19,216 nt of DNA from Lachnospiraceae bacterium UBA3386 (GCA_002358875.1 DEPS01000101.1:1-19216); one strand, 5' to 3'. Numbered from the stretch's first letter, positions 5,649-13,687 are shown. Translations and numbers: made by a program. Notes: generated by a model from the sequence alone, not told the origin.

Positions 5649-7736
5649 TCATCTCGTACAGGGAATACCTGTTTTTTCAGTATCAAATGCAACAGAGTCA
5701 AGTACAACACGAGTATCAGGGTCATAGACCACAATATTGAATCCCCGCTGGTTAAGGGCATATTCCACACCCCCTATCTTAACGGAGGCCTCATTCCCCC
5801 GCTTTTTTGCGGCGCTTGTGAGGCTGACACTGATGCTGTCGATTTCCCCCTTGTACTGATCATTGCCGTTTCCACCAATGGCTTCGTACAGACTTCTGTT
5901 CTTTCTGGATACTCCCAGAAAGGTGTGGTATCCGTCATCCAGAAGGACGTCAGTATCATGAAAACCAAGTGCCTGAAGCTGGGCTGCATTGTCAACAGAC
6001 AGTTTTTCCCCGGGCATACCCTTGACAGCCACAAATACCGCAATATCCTGTTTTTCTTCAATCCCCCTCAAAAGTTCAAGATAATCCGGGAAAGAATTTG
6101 TCTTCCTGAGCGTATCCACCCACTCCTTTTGGGGATCATCCGTCTTCTCGAACCGCTTGTAGATCTTGTAGTCCCCTTCTTCGCTGTTCGCGATCCAGTG
6201 GTAGCCATGTGAGGTGATGAATTCCATCATCCTCTCAGGATCCGTATCTCCCTGTATGATGAGCTTTGGAGGATTCGCCTCCAGCTCCGCATAGTATTCA
6301 TCATTCCTTTCAGGATCTACAGCAGCGAAGGCATGCTGAAAAGTATATTTTGATGCAGAGAGCCTTTCGGACTTTCCGTACAGAATGTCGTAAAGACCAT
6401 GAACAGTGATCTTGTCTTCCTCAGTGGTGTTTTTGGCTATAATATCAAGCATTCCCTGAAGATTGGAGGAAAGAGCCGTATTCCCCGATGAATAATCCTG
6501 GAAATATTCAATAGCTTTATCTGCCTTTGTAAACAGAACCGGAGCGGCATAAATGCAGACCAGCCAGGCAAGTCCCAGCAGCAGCACTCCTGACCGGTAA
6601 AGCGGGTTTTCAGGCCCGCTGCGCGAGGCTCCCGCATATGCTGCCTCTGAACATCCAAAGCCTCCATCTGTGGAATCTGCGTCCGCCCCTCCAGCGGCTG
6701 CAGCTGCCGCACGTATGGCAAATGCCGCCAGAGGCCAGGTGAGAGACACAAACAGGGACGCGCCGTAATGCCTGTATGTCCGGCCGGCCATAGCGGCCAC
6801 AGCGGCAGACAGGATAATATATGTCAGGTATGAGGCATGGAAAAATCTGTTCGACCTGTCCAGGCAAAGGAGCGCCACGCATAAAAACAGGCAGAACAGC
6901 ACAAGCGGTTTATTAAAAAAGAACAGCATAGCCCTTGCTTTTGCCGACATACTCTCAAAAAAAGTGGTGCCTGTATAGGATCTGGTATACTTCATGTTAA
7001 ACACGAAATAATCGTCAAGAAAATCCTTCCATGCCCCGCCCCGTATCAGCCACAGGCTGACGGGAACCACGACAGCCATGCATCCCGCCAGAAAAAAAGC
7101 GAGAAAATTGAATATCTTCGGGATCGTCTTTTCCCTGATATTCCTGATCAGGACAGCAATACAGAAAACGAACCACACAGAGATCATCTGCGCCTTAATC
7201 AACAGAACGCACCCGAAACAGGCTCCTGTCACAAGAAGCCTGAAGGCGGAAATTTTATCAAAAAGAAAATAGTCAATAAAAATATATAGAGCGGCAGCCA
7301 GAAAAGGGATAGCTATGTTTTCCGGAGAAATGTTCTCAATCGCATAGTCGAAGGAGGCGGCAGAAATGACCAGCATCAGAAGTGCCGAAATGCCCCGGGA
7401 GCAGAATTTACGGAAAATCATCCAGAATGCAGAGAGAGCAACAAACAGCAGAACAAAATACAGGACCCACACGCCCCGCCAGGACGCGATCCTCCTGCCC
7501 ACAAGAAAAATAAGATACACCAGGGGTCCCTTGTGATCAAAGGTGTCCTTATACGGCATATATCCCAGGTCGATCATCCATGCCACATATTTATAGACGG
7601 AAGCATCCACCCATGTCTCGCCGTTCCCCCAGATGCTGTCAGAATTCTGCACTGCGATCAAGAACGTGAGAATGAACAGATATGCTGCCGTCAGCGCGCG
7701 GAAAAACAAATCCGGAAAAAACGACTTTTTCTTCAC
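5649..7736 (-). CDS. GT-C (family 39-like) membrane glycosyltransferase with C-terminal FAM3/ILEI-like domain
   Basis: A 695-residue protein. TM1 lies at about 12-30, followed by an outer loop with TWVDASVYKYVAW (Asp44) and KDTFDHKGPLVYL (Asp64, Asp67), the acidic loop expected to hold the catalytic base of polyprenyl-phosphate-sugar transferases such as PMT/ArnT. Further TMs extend to about 401, with an Ala/Gly-rich loop at 343-378. Residues 402-545 form the usual soluble tail. Residues 549-688 form a separate domain with LELLRGIEE, KLSVDNAAQLQALG, DDGYHTFLGVS, QYKGEID, and last RGFNIVVYDPDTRVVLDSV-AFDT; this resembles the ILEI/FAM3 fold, a carbohydrate-binding fold in POMGNT1. It likely adds a sugar outside the cell. 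The start is GTG, chosen because GGAAAGG (7743-7749) is 6 bases upstream. It lies 37 bp after the hairpin array and 43 bp before the CotH gene. Confidence 0.85.
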   Translation of the reverse strand: MKKKSFFPDLFFRALTAAYLFILTFLIAVQNSDSIWGNGETWVDASVYKYVAWMIDLGYMPYKDTFDHKGPLVYLIFLVGRRIASWRGVWVLYFVLLFVALSAFWMIFRKFCSRGISALLMLVISAASFDYAIENISPENIAIPFLAAALYIFIDYFLFDKISAFRLLVTGACFGCVLLIKAQMISVWFVFCIAVLIRNIREKTIPKIFNFLAFFLAGCMAVVVPVSLWLIRGGAWKDFLDDYFVFNMKYTRSYTGTTFFESMSAKARAMLFFFNKPLVLFCLFLCVALLCLDRSNRFFHASYLTYIILSAAVAAMAGRTYRHYGASLFVSLTWPLAAFAIRAAAAAAGGADADSTDGGFGCSEAAYAGASRSGPENPLYRSGVLLLGLAWLVCIYAAPVLFTKADKAIEYFQDYSSGNTALSSNLQGMLDIIAKNTTEEDKITVHGLYDILYGKSERLSASKYTFQHAFAAVDPERNDEYYAELEANPPKLIIQGDTDPERMMEFITSHGYHWIANSEEGDYKIYKRFEKTDDPQKEWVDTLRKTNSFPDYLELLRGIEEKQDIAVFVAVKGMPGEKLSVDNAAQLQALGFHDTDVLLDDGYHTFLGVSRKNRSLYEAIGGNGNDQYKGEIDSISVSLTSAAKKRGNEASVKIGGVEYALNQRGFNIVVYDPDTRVVLDSVAFDTEKTGIPCTR

Positions 7737-8111
7737 TTTTAACCTTTCCTAAGCAAAACTGCCTGTTCTCACAGCTGCTGTTCACGCCCTCCTGAGGGCG
7801 CGAACAGCAGCTTGCGAAAATCCCATTCCCCAAAGCGCAGCTTTATCAGCGCTAACGCGATGGGATTTCGCCGTTCAACTCAGGGTTTTTGCGCTGAGAA
7901 ACGCGCAAAAATCCCTCCAATTCGGTGCACCGTGGACTGTAACTTATACCCCATGCCGCACGCCAGTGCGGCATCCCGAGGAGAAATCCGCGTACATGAA
8001 ATGCAAAGCATTTCATGTTGCGGTTCTCTCCGATGGGATCAGGCAATTTGGGCCGCGTAAGCGGCACAAATGCGGTTTAAATGTTTTGCCATCGGGCAAA
8101 ACATTTAAACT
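7737..8111 (-). other. 375-bp intergenic region, no gene
   Basis: This gap lies between the GT2 gene (upstream) and the GT-C gene (downstream), both on the minus strand. It is almost filled by the hairpin array at 7773-8110. Open frames of 70-90 codons exist on both strands but have no SD and no recognisable product, and their sequence is dictated by inverted repeats. A TATAAG on the minus strand at about 7945 has no -35 partner. No stem is followed by a T tract on the minus strand, so no intrinsic terminator is seen and read-through to the GT-C gene is possible. Confidence 0.75.
7773..8110 (-). repeat. Array of eight consecutive, different hairpins
   Basis: Stems, from right to left: 8075-8090/8095-8110 (16 bp perfect, loop ATCG on the plus strand); 8046-8056/8061-8071 (11 bp, one mismatch, loop GTAA); 7973-8039 (long composite stem with outer ATCCC/GGGAT, middle GGAGAAATCCGC against its near complement, inner CATGAAATGC/GCATTTCATG); 7953-7961/7966-7974 (9 bp perfect, sharing two bases with the previous stem); palindrome CGGTGCACCG at 7923-7932; 7882-7894/7903-7916 (13 bp, one bulge); 7814-7826/7860-7871 (12 bp, one bulge, with inner AGCGC/GCGCT); 7773-7812 (17 of 18 bp, loop CCTG). 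By hand count about two thirds of the bases are paired. The first stem begins one base after the GT2 stop codon. Words such as ATCCCATCG and GGGATTTT-CGC recur in separate stems. It could be a structured RNA, an mRNA-stabilising or punctuating element, or a composite REP-like repeat. Confidence 0.88.
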
Positions 8112-8816
8112 TCACATACCTTTTTTAAACCGGGAAAAATCCCCCAGGGCCTTCAAGCCAATCTTCGTGATTGCAGAGACATTAATAGAATTTTTCCCTC
8201 CCTGCCGTGGCTTAAAAGAAATCTCACGAAAGACGAGCCTGTCCTGATAATGTGAGAAAAAGGCAGTCAGCATAATATTGGGGATATTGTAATCCTCCGG
8301 AAAACGATCCAGATACTTCTCGAGAACGGAAGCCTTCATCAGTCTGAAGGGCGCGTTGGCATCAGGCACCCTGACACCGAAGTACAGACGCAGAAGAAGA
8401 CAGACGACCTGTTCGACCAAAGCCCTGGATCTGCCGTCTCCCCTGATGCGCCTGTTTCCCAGGACCACATCATATTTTTTTCTCAGCTTCCAGAAAGACC
8501 TGAACTCGGAAGGATCCGTCTGTCCGTCCGAATCCGTCTGGAAAACATAGTCCGCGCCCCGTGAAACCGCAAGCCTGTACAGAGCGATCAGCTTCGGTCC
8601 GTGCTGTCTGGGTGTATTTTCCAGAATCTCCAGCATGGGAAGCTCTCCCCTGAGGCGGGTCAGAATCTCATGGGTCTGATCCTGGCTGCCGCTGTCCGCG
8701 ATCACCAGGCGGGAGTCCTGTGACTTTCCATCCAGCAGGGGATACCAGTCCCTGACGACCGCCTCGATATTCTCCTCTTCATTATAGGCCGGCATAACGA
8801 TATAAAGTGAATCCAT
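8112..8816 (-). CDS. Glycosyltransferase family 2 (DPM1/GtrB-like catalytic domain)
   Basis: This 234-residue soluble GT-A enzyme starts with the classic LYIVMPAYNEEENIEAVV strand-turn-helix, has IADSGSQDQT (Asp41) for nucleotide binding, the metal-binding DSD at residues 95-97 in QTDSDGQTDP, and the late NAPFRLMK and PRQGGKNSIN segments. It lacks the two C-terminal membrane helices of GtrB/DPM-like polyprenyl-phosphate transferases, so it may use a nucleotide sugar to make a polyprenyl-phosphate sugar at the membrane or extend a lipid-linked repeat; the GT-C enzyme encoded next would be a logical user of such a product (inference). The ATG is 3 bp after the stop codon of the polymerase candidate, and the SD (AAGGA at 8823-8827) lies within that gene's last codons. 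Stop TGA is followed at once by the hairpin array. Confidence 0.9.
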   Translation of the reverse strand: MDSLYIVMPAYNEEENIEAVVRDWYPLLDGKSQDSRLVIADSGSQDQTHEILTRLRGELPMLEILENTPRQHGPKLIALYRLAVSRGADYVFQTDSDGQTDPSEFRSFWKLRKKYDVVLGNRRIRGDGRSRALVEQVVCLLLRLYFGVRVPDANAPFRLMKASVLEKYLDRFPEDYNIPNIMLTAFFSHYQDRLVFREISFKPRQGGKNSINVSAITKIGLKALGDFSRFKKGM

Positions 8817-8819
8817 AAT

Positions 8820-10328
8820 TTATCCTTTTTTCTCCGCCGCCTGATTTCCGGAGAATTCCGATGGCTGATTTCCGGAGAATTCCGATGGCTGATTTTCAGA
8901 GAATTCTGTCGGCTGATTTTGGGAAGTCTCCTCAGGTTTTATTTCCTTAAACTCTTCAGACTGTTTCTCCCGAAAACGGACTGCTTTTCTTTCAAAGAAT
9001 TTCCTGCCGGAAAACGCCATAAGAGGGAATACATTAAAGCTGAAATCAACCAGATGATGCTCCATAATGCAGATCAGTGCAGCGATCACCATGATTGCGG
9101 AATAAACATACTGCCGGTTCACAAAACACCTGACCTGTGCACAGGTCAGTACGATCAGGATCAGAAGAAACAGTATTGCTCCCCCGAACAGATAAAGGCG
9201 GATATAGGAACAGTCAATAAAAAAATACCTGTTCCAGTCAGGCAGGTTTGTCGTCCTGCCTCCGAAGCTGTGCTCTTTGATCTTTGTGCCAAAAAAGGAG
9301 AACGGATTTTCCTCAAGCGCGCGAAGGCTCAGCTCCAGGCGCTTGGCAATAGTGTGTCCCAGCGGTTTGATCTTTGGACTGTCAGACGGGATAAAAAACG
9401 TCGCGGCAAAAGAAAATGCGGCGCAGGCCGGAAAAGAAAAGCACAAGAGTGCAAAAGCCGCCCTGACTGCCCTCCTGATCTTTTTGCCCGGGATCAGTCT
9501 CCTGAAAGGCTTCTGCTTCAAAAAACGACTGGAAACGATCAGCGCGATCAGAAGAACCGCGCAGATCAGATCCGTCTTTCCTCCCGTTTTCCACATATAA
9601 AGCAGGCCGAAGATAAGGACCGCATAATCCGCCTTTCTGAAAGACGAAAAGCGGAGCATGGCATAGGACAGCATAAGAAACAGGATATGGGCAGCACAGT
9701 CCGTGCAGTACACCATACCAAAGGAATGGCGCCCTCCTCTGTAGACAAGATCCTCGATGATCCCCAGCCTGCATCCCGCATAGGCGGCCGCCATTGCAAG
9801 ACACCCTGCCACAAACGAAATATAGAGGATCTTGCGGAAGGATCTTCCCGTTGCCCCGACGATCAGCACGCACAGGACAAAATAGGAAAACTTCTGCCCT
9901 CCTATCTTGTAAGAAGAATAGCCTGCGATCAGAAGAATCGTCTCAAAGACTGCAAGCTGGACGCTCTCCTGCGCCAGCATGGCAGTGACCGCACAAAGAA
10001 GGGCGGAAAAAACAGCGAAGTGATAACATTGTGTCATCGACTCTTTGAACGAGTCCGTCATCACCTTCGAAAACATTGTTGAATCCGAAACAAAGACCCA
10101 GGTGAAGCAGAAGGCAAAGGCCGGGTAAAACAGGATATCCGTCAGGCCGCGCATAACGCTGGATGTCTTTCCTGACAGGATACCCTGCCTCAGCCAAAGG
10201 ACTGCTTCTTCTTTCAGGGCCTCTCCCCTTTTTCCCGCAGGGATCCCCTGTGATGACCACAGAACGATCTTATCCTCATGATTTTCAGTCTCATGATCAT
10301 TGCTGTTGAGATTCCCCGGTAAGTGCAT
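8820..10328 (-). CDS. Polytopic membrane protein, candidate Wzy-type polysaccharide polymerase
   Basis: This 502-residue protein has a polar cytoplasmic N-terminus (1-60), about ten hydrophobic segments between 62 and 440, and a charged tail (441-502). Features that suit O-antigen or capsule polymerases are GRHSFGMVYCTDCAAHILFLMLSY near residue 200, a large polar outer loop (about 310-375) with ENPFSFFGTKIKEH, and DCSYIRLYLFGGAILFLL, like the D-x-x-Y...G pattern in Wzy proteins. These families are very divergent, so the call rests on topology and on location next to a GT2 and near a Wzx flippase. The N-terminus holds two related 12-residue units, VLWSSQGIPAGK (22-33) and VLWLRQGILSGK (43-54); the tail holds repeats of NQPSEFSG. 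The ATG at 10328 has only a modest GAGAGGG about 10 bases upstream. It lies 36 bp after carB with no terminator between. Confidence 0.65.
   Translation of the reverse strand: MHLPGNLNSNDHETENHEDKIVLWSSQGIPAGKRGEALKEEAVLWLRQGILSGKTSSVMRGLTDILFYPAFAFCFTWVFVSDSTMFSKVMTDSFKESMTQCYHFAVFSALLCAVTAMLAQESVQLAVFETILLIAGYSSYKIGGQKFSYFVLCVLIVGATGRSFRKILYISFVAGCLAMAAAYAGCRLGIIEDLVYRGGRHSFGMVYCTDCAAHILFLMLSYAMLRFSSFRKADYAVLIFGLLYMWKTGGKTDLICAVLLIALIVSSRFLKQKPFRRLIPGKKIRRAVRAAFALLCFSFPACAAFSFAATFFIPSDSPKIKPLGHTIAKRLELSLRALEENPFSFFGTKIKEHSFGGRTTNLPDWNRYFFIDCSYIRLYLFGGAILFLLILIVLTCAQVRCFVNRQYVYSAIMVIAALICIMEHHLVDFSFNVFPLMAFSGRKFFERKAVRFREKQSEEFKEIKPEETSQNQPTEFSENQPSEFSGNQPSEFSGNQAAEKKG
8841..8936 (-). repeat. 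24-nt direct repeats in the C-terminal tail of the polymerase candidate
   Basis: Units at 8841-8864 and 8865-8888 are identical (CTGATTTCCGGAGAATTCCG then ATGG on the plus strand); 8889-8912 differs at several bases and 8913-8936 is degenerate. They encode the 8-residue units SEFSGNQA/P, SEFSGNQP, TEFSENQP and EETSQNQP at residues 466-497. Identity of neighbouring copies points to recent duplication or slippage. Confidence 0.93.
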
Positions 10329-10364
10329 CTGCAGTCCGCCCTCTCTTGTTTATCAATATTTTGT

Positions 10365-13300
10365 TCAGTCAATATCCCTGATCATGGCATGCCACTCCTG
10401 CAGGGGCAGGATAAGACCCTTGCCCTTGCGCTTTAAGTGGCTGATGCCCTCGGCCGCCGCAAGGCCCGCAGCCGCCGTAGTCACATAAGGAATCTTGGCC
10501 TTGATCGCCGCCTTGCGCAGGTAGCTGTCGTCGTGGCGGGCGCCCTTGCCCATGGGGGTGTTTACGATCATCTGGATCTGGCCGTTGGTGATCAGATCCA
10601 GGATGTTGGGACGGCCCTCGTAATTCTTTTTGACGCGTGTGACAGGGATACCCGCCTGGGCGATGACCCTGGAGGTCTGATCGGTCGCCAGGATCTTGAA
10701 ACCGGCCTCGTGGAAGCGGCGGGCGATCTCCGGTGCATAGGGCCTGTCGGGGGCGCTGACCGTGATCAGGACGGTTCCTTCAAGGGGAAGGACCATCTTT
10801 GCAGCCTCCTGGGCCTTATAGAAGGCACCGCCGGTGGAGCGGGAAATGCCCAGGACTTCGCCCGTGGAGCGCATTTCGGGTCCGAGGATGGGGTCGACCT
10901 CCGGGAACATGTTGAAGGGGAAGACGGCTTCCTTGACGCCGTAGTAAGGAATATCCTTCTCCTTGAGATCCGGGACAGGGGACTTGCGTCCTGTCAGCTC
11001 CGCTGTGATGATCTCTGTTGCAATGGGCACCATGCGGATACCGCAGACCTTGGATACAAGCGGGACGGTGCGGGAAGCGCGGGGATTTGCCTCAAGGACA
11101 AAGACCACGTCGTCCTCGATGGCGTACTGCATGTTCATCAGGCCGACGACATGCATTTCCTCTGCGATCTTCCTTGTATACTCGCGGATGGTCGCCAGGT
11201 TCTTCTCGGAAATGTGGCGCGAGGGGATGATACAGGCGGAGTCGCCGGAGTGGATACCGGCAAGCTCGATGTGCTCCATGACCGCGGGCACAAAGGCATG
11301 TGTGCCGTCGCAGATGGCGTCAGCCTCGCATTCCATGGCATTGTGCAGGAAACGGTCGATCAGGATCGGCCGGTCAGGTGTCACGCCGACAGCTGCCGCC
11401 ATGTAGTCCGCCATCTGCTCGTCGTCGTGGACGACCTCCATGCCGCGTCCGCCAAGGACGTAGGAGGGGCGGACCATGACCGGATAGCCGATCCTGGACG
11501 CGATCTTCTGGGCCTCTTCCACCGTGGTCGCCATGCCGGCCTCGGGCATGGGGATGCCCAGCTTGTCCATCATGGCGCGGAAGTGGTCGCGGTCCTCCGC
11601 CAGGTCGATGACCGCGGGGGAGGTGCCCAGGATCTTCACACCCTCTTTTTCCAGCTTGGAGGCAAGATTAAGGGGCGTCTGTCCGCCGAACTGGGCGATG
11701 ACGCCGACGGGCTTTTCTTTTCTGTAAATAGAGAGCACGTCCTCCAGGGTGAGTGGCTCGAAGTAAAGCTTGTCAGAGGTATCGTAGTCGGTGGAGACGG
11801 TCTCGGGGTTGCAGTTGACGATGATGGTCTCAAAGCCGAGCTCGCGCAGGGACTTGGCCGCATGGACGCAGCAGTAATCAAACTCGATGCCCTGTCCGAT
11901 GCGGTTGGGGCCGCCGCCCAGGATCATGATCTTGGGCCTGTCACTGCTGATGGGGTTTTTGTCCTCCCCGATGTAGGTCGAATAATAGTAGGCGCTGTCC
12001 TGGGTGCCGCTGACGTGGACTCCCTCCCAGTTCTCTGTGCAGCCCAGGGCCTCGCGGGCATGGCGGATCTCATCCTGCGACACGCCCAGGATCTGACCAA
12101 GGTAGTGGTCGGAGAAACCGTCCTTCTTGGCCCTGATGAGGGCCTCGTCGGAGGGGACTCTTCCGGAAAACTCCCTGACAAGAGCCTCTTCCTCTTCCAC
12201 GAGCTCCTTCATCTGCCGGATGAACCAGTGCTTGACCTTTGTGATCTCGAAGATCTCGTCTACAGTCATGCCCTTGCGAAGCGCCTCATACATAATAAAA
12301 TGACGCTCGGAGGAGACATTGATGAGAAGCTGACGGAGCTCGTCAAGAGACATTTTATCATATCCGTTGACATGGCCCAGGCCGTAACGGCCCTTTTCAA
12401 GAGAACGGACAGCCTTCTGGAAAGCTTCCTTATAGGTCTTGCCGATGCTCATGACTTCGCCCACGGCGCGCATCTGCGTACCCAGTCTGTCCTCTACTCC
12501 CTTGAATTTCTCAAAAGCCCAGCGGGCGAATTTCACGACAACAAAATCACCGGTAGGGACGTATTTGTCCAGAGTGCCGAACCTGGAATCCTTGAGGTCA
12601 GCCAGGGTGAGCCCCGTCGCCAGCTTGGCGGAGACCAGGGCGATGGGGAAGCCCGTCGCCTTGGAGGCCAGCGCTGAAGACCGGGAGGTACGGGGGTTGA
12701 TCTCGATGACGATCACGCGCCCTGATTTGGGGTCATGCGCAAACTGCACATTGGTGCCGCCGATGACACCGATGTGCTCGACGATCTTGTATGCCTGCTT
12801 CTGAAGCTCCTTCTGCAGGTCCTCGTCAATGGTAAGCATGGGAGCCGTACAGAAGGAATCGCCGGTGTGAACGCCGCAGGGATCCACGTTCTCGATGAAG
12901 CAGACCGTGATCATGTTGTTGTCCTTGTCGCGGACGACCTCGAGCTCGAGCTCCTCCCAGCCCAGGATCGACTCCTCGACCAGGACCTGGCCGATCAAAG
13001 ACGCCTGCAGGCCGCGGGCGCAGACAGTTTTCAGTTCTTCCTTATTATATACAAGGCCGCCGCCGGCGCCGCCCATAGTGTAGGCGGGACGGAGCACGAC
13101 AGGATAACCCAGCCGGTCCGCGATGGCAAGCGCCTCTTCCACGCTGTAGGAAACCTCGCTGCGGGCCATCTCGATGCCCAGCATGTCCATCGTCTTTTTA
13201 AATTCAATGCGGTCCTCGCCGCGCTCGATCGCGTCAGCCTGTACGCCGATGACCTTGACGCCGTACTCGTCCAGAACACCCGCCTTATATAATTCCGCGC

Positions 13301-13595
13301 ACAGGTTAAGGCCCGACTGGCCTCCCAGGTTCGGGAGCAGGGCATCCGGTCTTTCTTTTTTAATGATCTGCGTGACACGCTCCAGATTCAACGGTTCGAT
13401 ATAGGTCCTGTCCGCCATCTCCGGGTCTGTCATGATCGTGGCGGGATTGGAGTTTACCAGCACGATCTCATATCCAAGGCTCCGCAGTGCTTTGCATGCC
13501 TGCGTCCCCGAGTAGTCAAATTCACACGCCTGTCCGATAACGATCGGACCTGAGCCGATGATCAATACTTTATGGATATCTGTTCTCTGGGGCAT
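10365..13595 (-). CDS. carB: Carbamoyl-phosphate synthase large subunit
   Basis: The 1076-residue enzyme makes carbamoyl phosphate from ammonia (delivered by the glutaminase CarA), bicarbonate and two ATP, feeding pyrimidine and arginine synthesis. Both homologous halves are complete: residues 1-400 begin KVLIIGSGPIVIGQACEFDY and hold NLGGQSGLNL; the second half begins at about 555 with KIMILGGGPNRIGQGIEFDY and holds QFGGQTPLNLA; each contains an ATP-grasp domain with EVNPR-like metal site (EINPRTSRSS, EANPRASRT). The C-terminal MGS-like allosteric domain covers about 935-1076 (GTVLITVSAPDRP...MIVNTP). Length is standard. The start at 13595 has GAGGAG 5 bases upstream; a longer in-frame version from 13640 has no SD. 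No carA is present on either side in this window. The stop lies 36 bp before the polymerase candidate, so the two may share a transcript. Confidence 0.98.
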   Translation of the reverse strand: MPQRTDIHKVLIIGSGPIVIGQACEFDYSGTQACKALRSLGYEIVLVNSNPATIMTDPEMADRTYIEPLNLERVTQIIKKERPDALLPNLGGQSGLNLCAELYKAGVLDEYGVKVIGVQADAIERGEDRIEFKKTMDMLGIEMARSEVSYSVEEALAIADRLGYPVVLRPAYTMGGAGGGLVYNKEELKTVCARGLQASLIGQVLVEESILGWEELELEVVRDKDNNMITVCFIENVDPCGVHTGDSFCTAPMLTIDEDLQKELQKQAYKIVEHIGVIGGTNVQFAHDPKSGRVIVIEINPRTSRSSALASKATGFPIALVSAKLATGLTLADLKDSRFGTLDKYVPTGDFVVVKFARWAFEKFKGVEDRLGTQMRAVGEVMSIGKTYKEAFQKAVRSLEKGRYGLGHVNGYDKMSLDELRQLLINVSSERHFIMYEALRKGMTVDEIFEITKVKHWFIRQMKELVEEEEALVREFSGRVPSDEALIRAKKDGFSDHYLGQILGVSQDEIRHAREALGCTENWEGVHVSGTQDSAYYYSTYIGEDKNPISSDRPKIMILGGGPNRIGQGIEFDYCCVHAAKSLRELGFETIIVNCNPETVSTDYDTSDKLYFEPLTLEDVLSIYRKEKPVGVIAQFGGQTPLNLASKLEKEGVKILGTSPAVIDLAEDRDHFRAMMDKLGIPMPEAGMATTVEEAQKIASRIGYPVMVRPSYVLGGRGMEVVHDDEQMADYMAAAVGVTPDRPILIDRFLHNAMECEADAICDGTHAFVPAVMEHIELAGIHSGDSACIIPSRHISEKNLATIREYTRKIAEEMHVVGLMNMQYAIEDDVVFVLEANPRASRTVPLVSKVCGIRMVPIATEIITAELTGRKSPVPDLKEKDIPYYGVKEAVFPFNMFPEVDPILGPEMRSTGEVLGISRSTGGAFYKAQEAAKMVLPLEGTVLITVSAPDRPYAPEIARRFHEAGFKILATDQTSRVIAQAGIPVTRVKKNYEGRPNILDLITNGQIQMIVNTPMGKGARHDDSYLRKAAIKAKIPYVTTAAAGLAAAEGISHLKRKGKGLILPLQEWHAMIRDID

Positions 13596-13681
13596 TCGTT
13601 CTCCTCTCTGTCGGTTTTTGCACTCAAAAATATGGCACAAACTACCTGGTTCAACACCTAAAGCCTCTTACTATCCTTTCT

Positions 13682-13687
13682 ATTATA
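13682..13687 (-). promoter_or_regulatory. Candidate -10 box for carB
   Basis: A perfect TATAAT on the minus strand gives a predicted start near 13675 and a leader of about 80 nt. The hexamer 17 bp upstream (TAGATT) is a poor -35, so activity may need an activator. A compound palindrome lies farther upstream (13752-13765, TGTACATGTATACA on the plus strand). Confidence 0.5.

Noticed and set aside
7812..8067. Overlapping 70-93-codon open frames on both strands in the hairpin array
   Set aside because: Their sequences are forced by the inverted repeats, none has an SD, and no product family is recognisable.
8841..8936. CRISPR-like short repeats
   Set aside because: The 24-nt units are contiguous, in frame and coding, with no spacers.
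8919..10082. A 387-codon open frame on the plus strand opposite the polymerase candidate
   Set aside because: The predicted product is Lys/Arg/Asp-rich without domain signs and mirrors hydrophobic codons of the membrane protein on the other strand. The minus-strand gene has coupled neighbours and an SD-linked downstream gene.
10437..12677. A 746-codon open frame on the plus strand opposite carB
   Set aside because: It lies entirely antisense to a complete, highly conserved carB, is rich in Asp/His/Gly/Val as expected from the opposite frame of a G+C-rich gene, and has no SD or recognisable domain.
13640..13675. PyrR attenuator or binding loop in the carB leader (AGAGGCT word)
   Set aside because: Only a short piece of the PyrR consensus is present, and no terminator/antiterminator pair follows before the SD.
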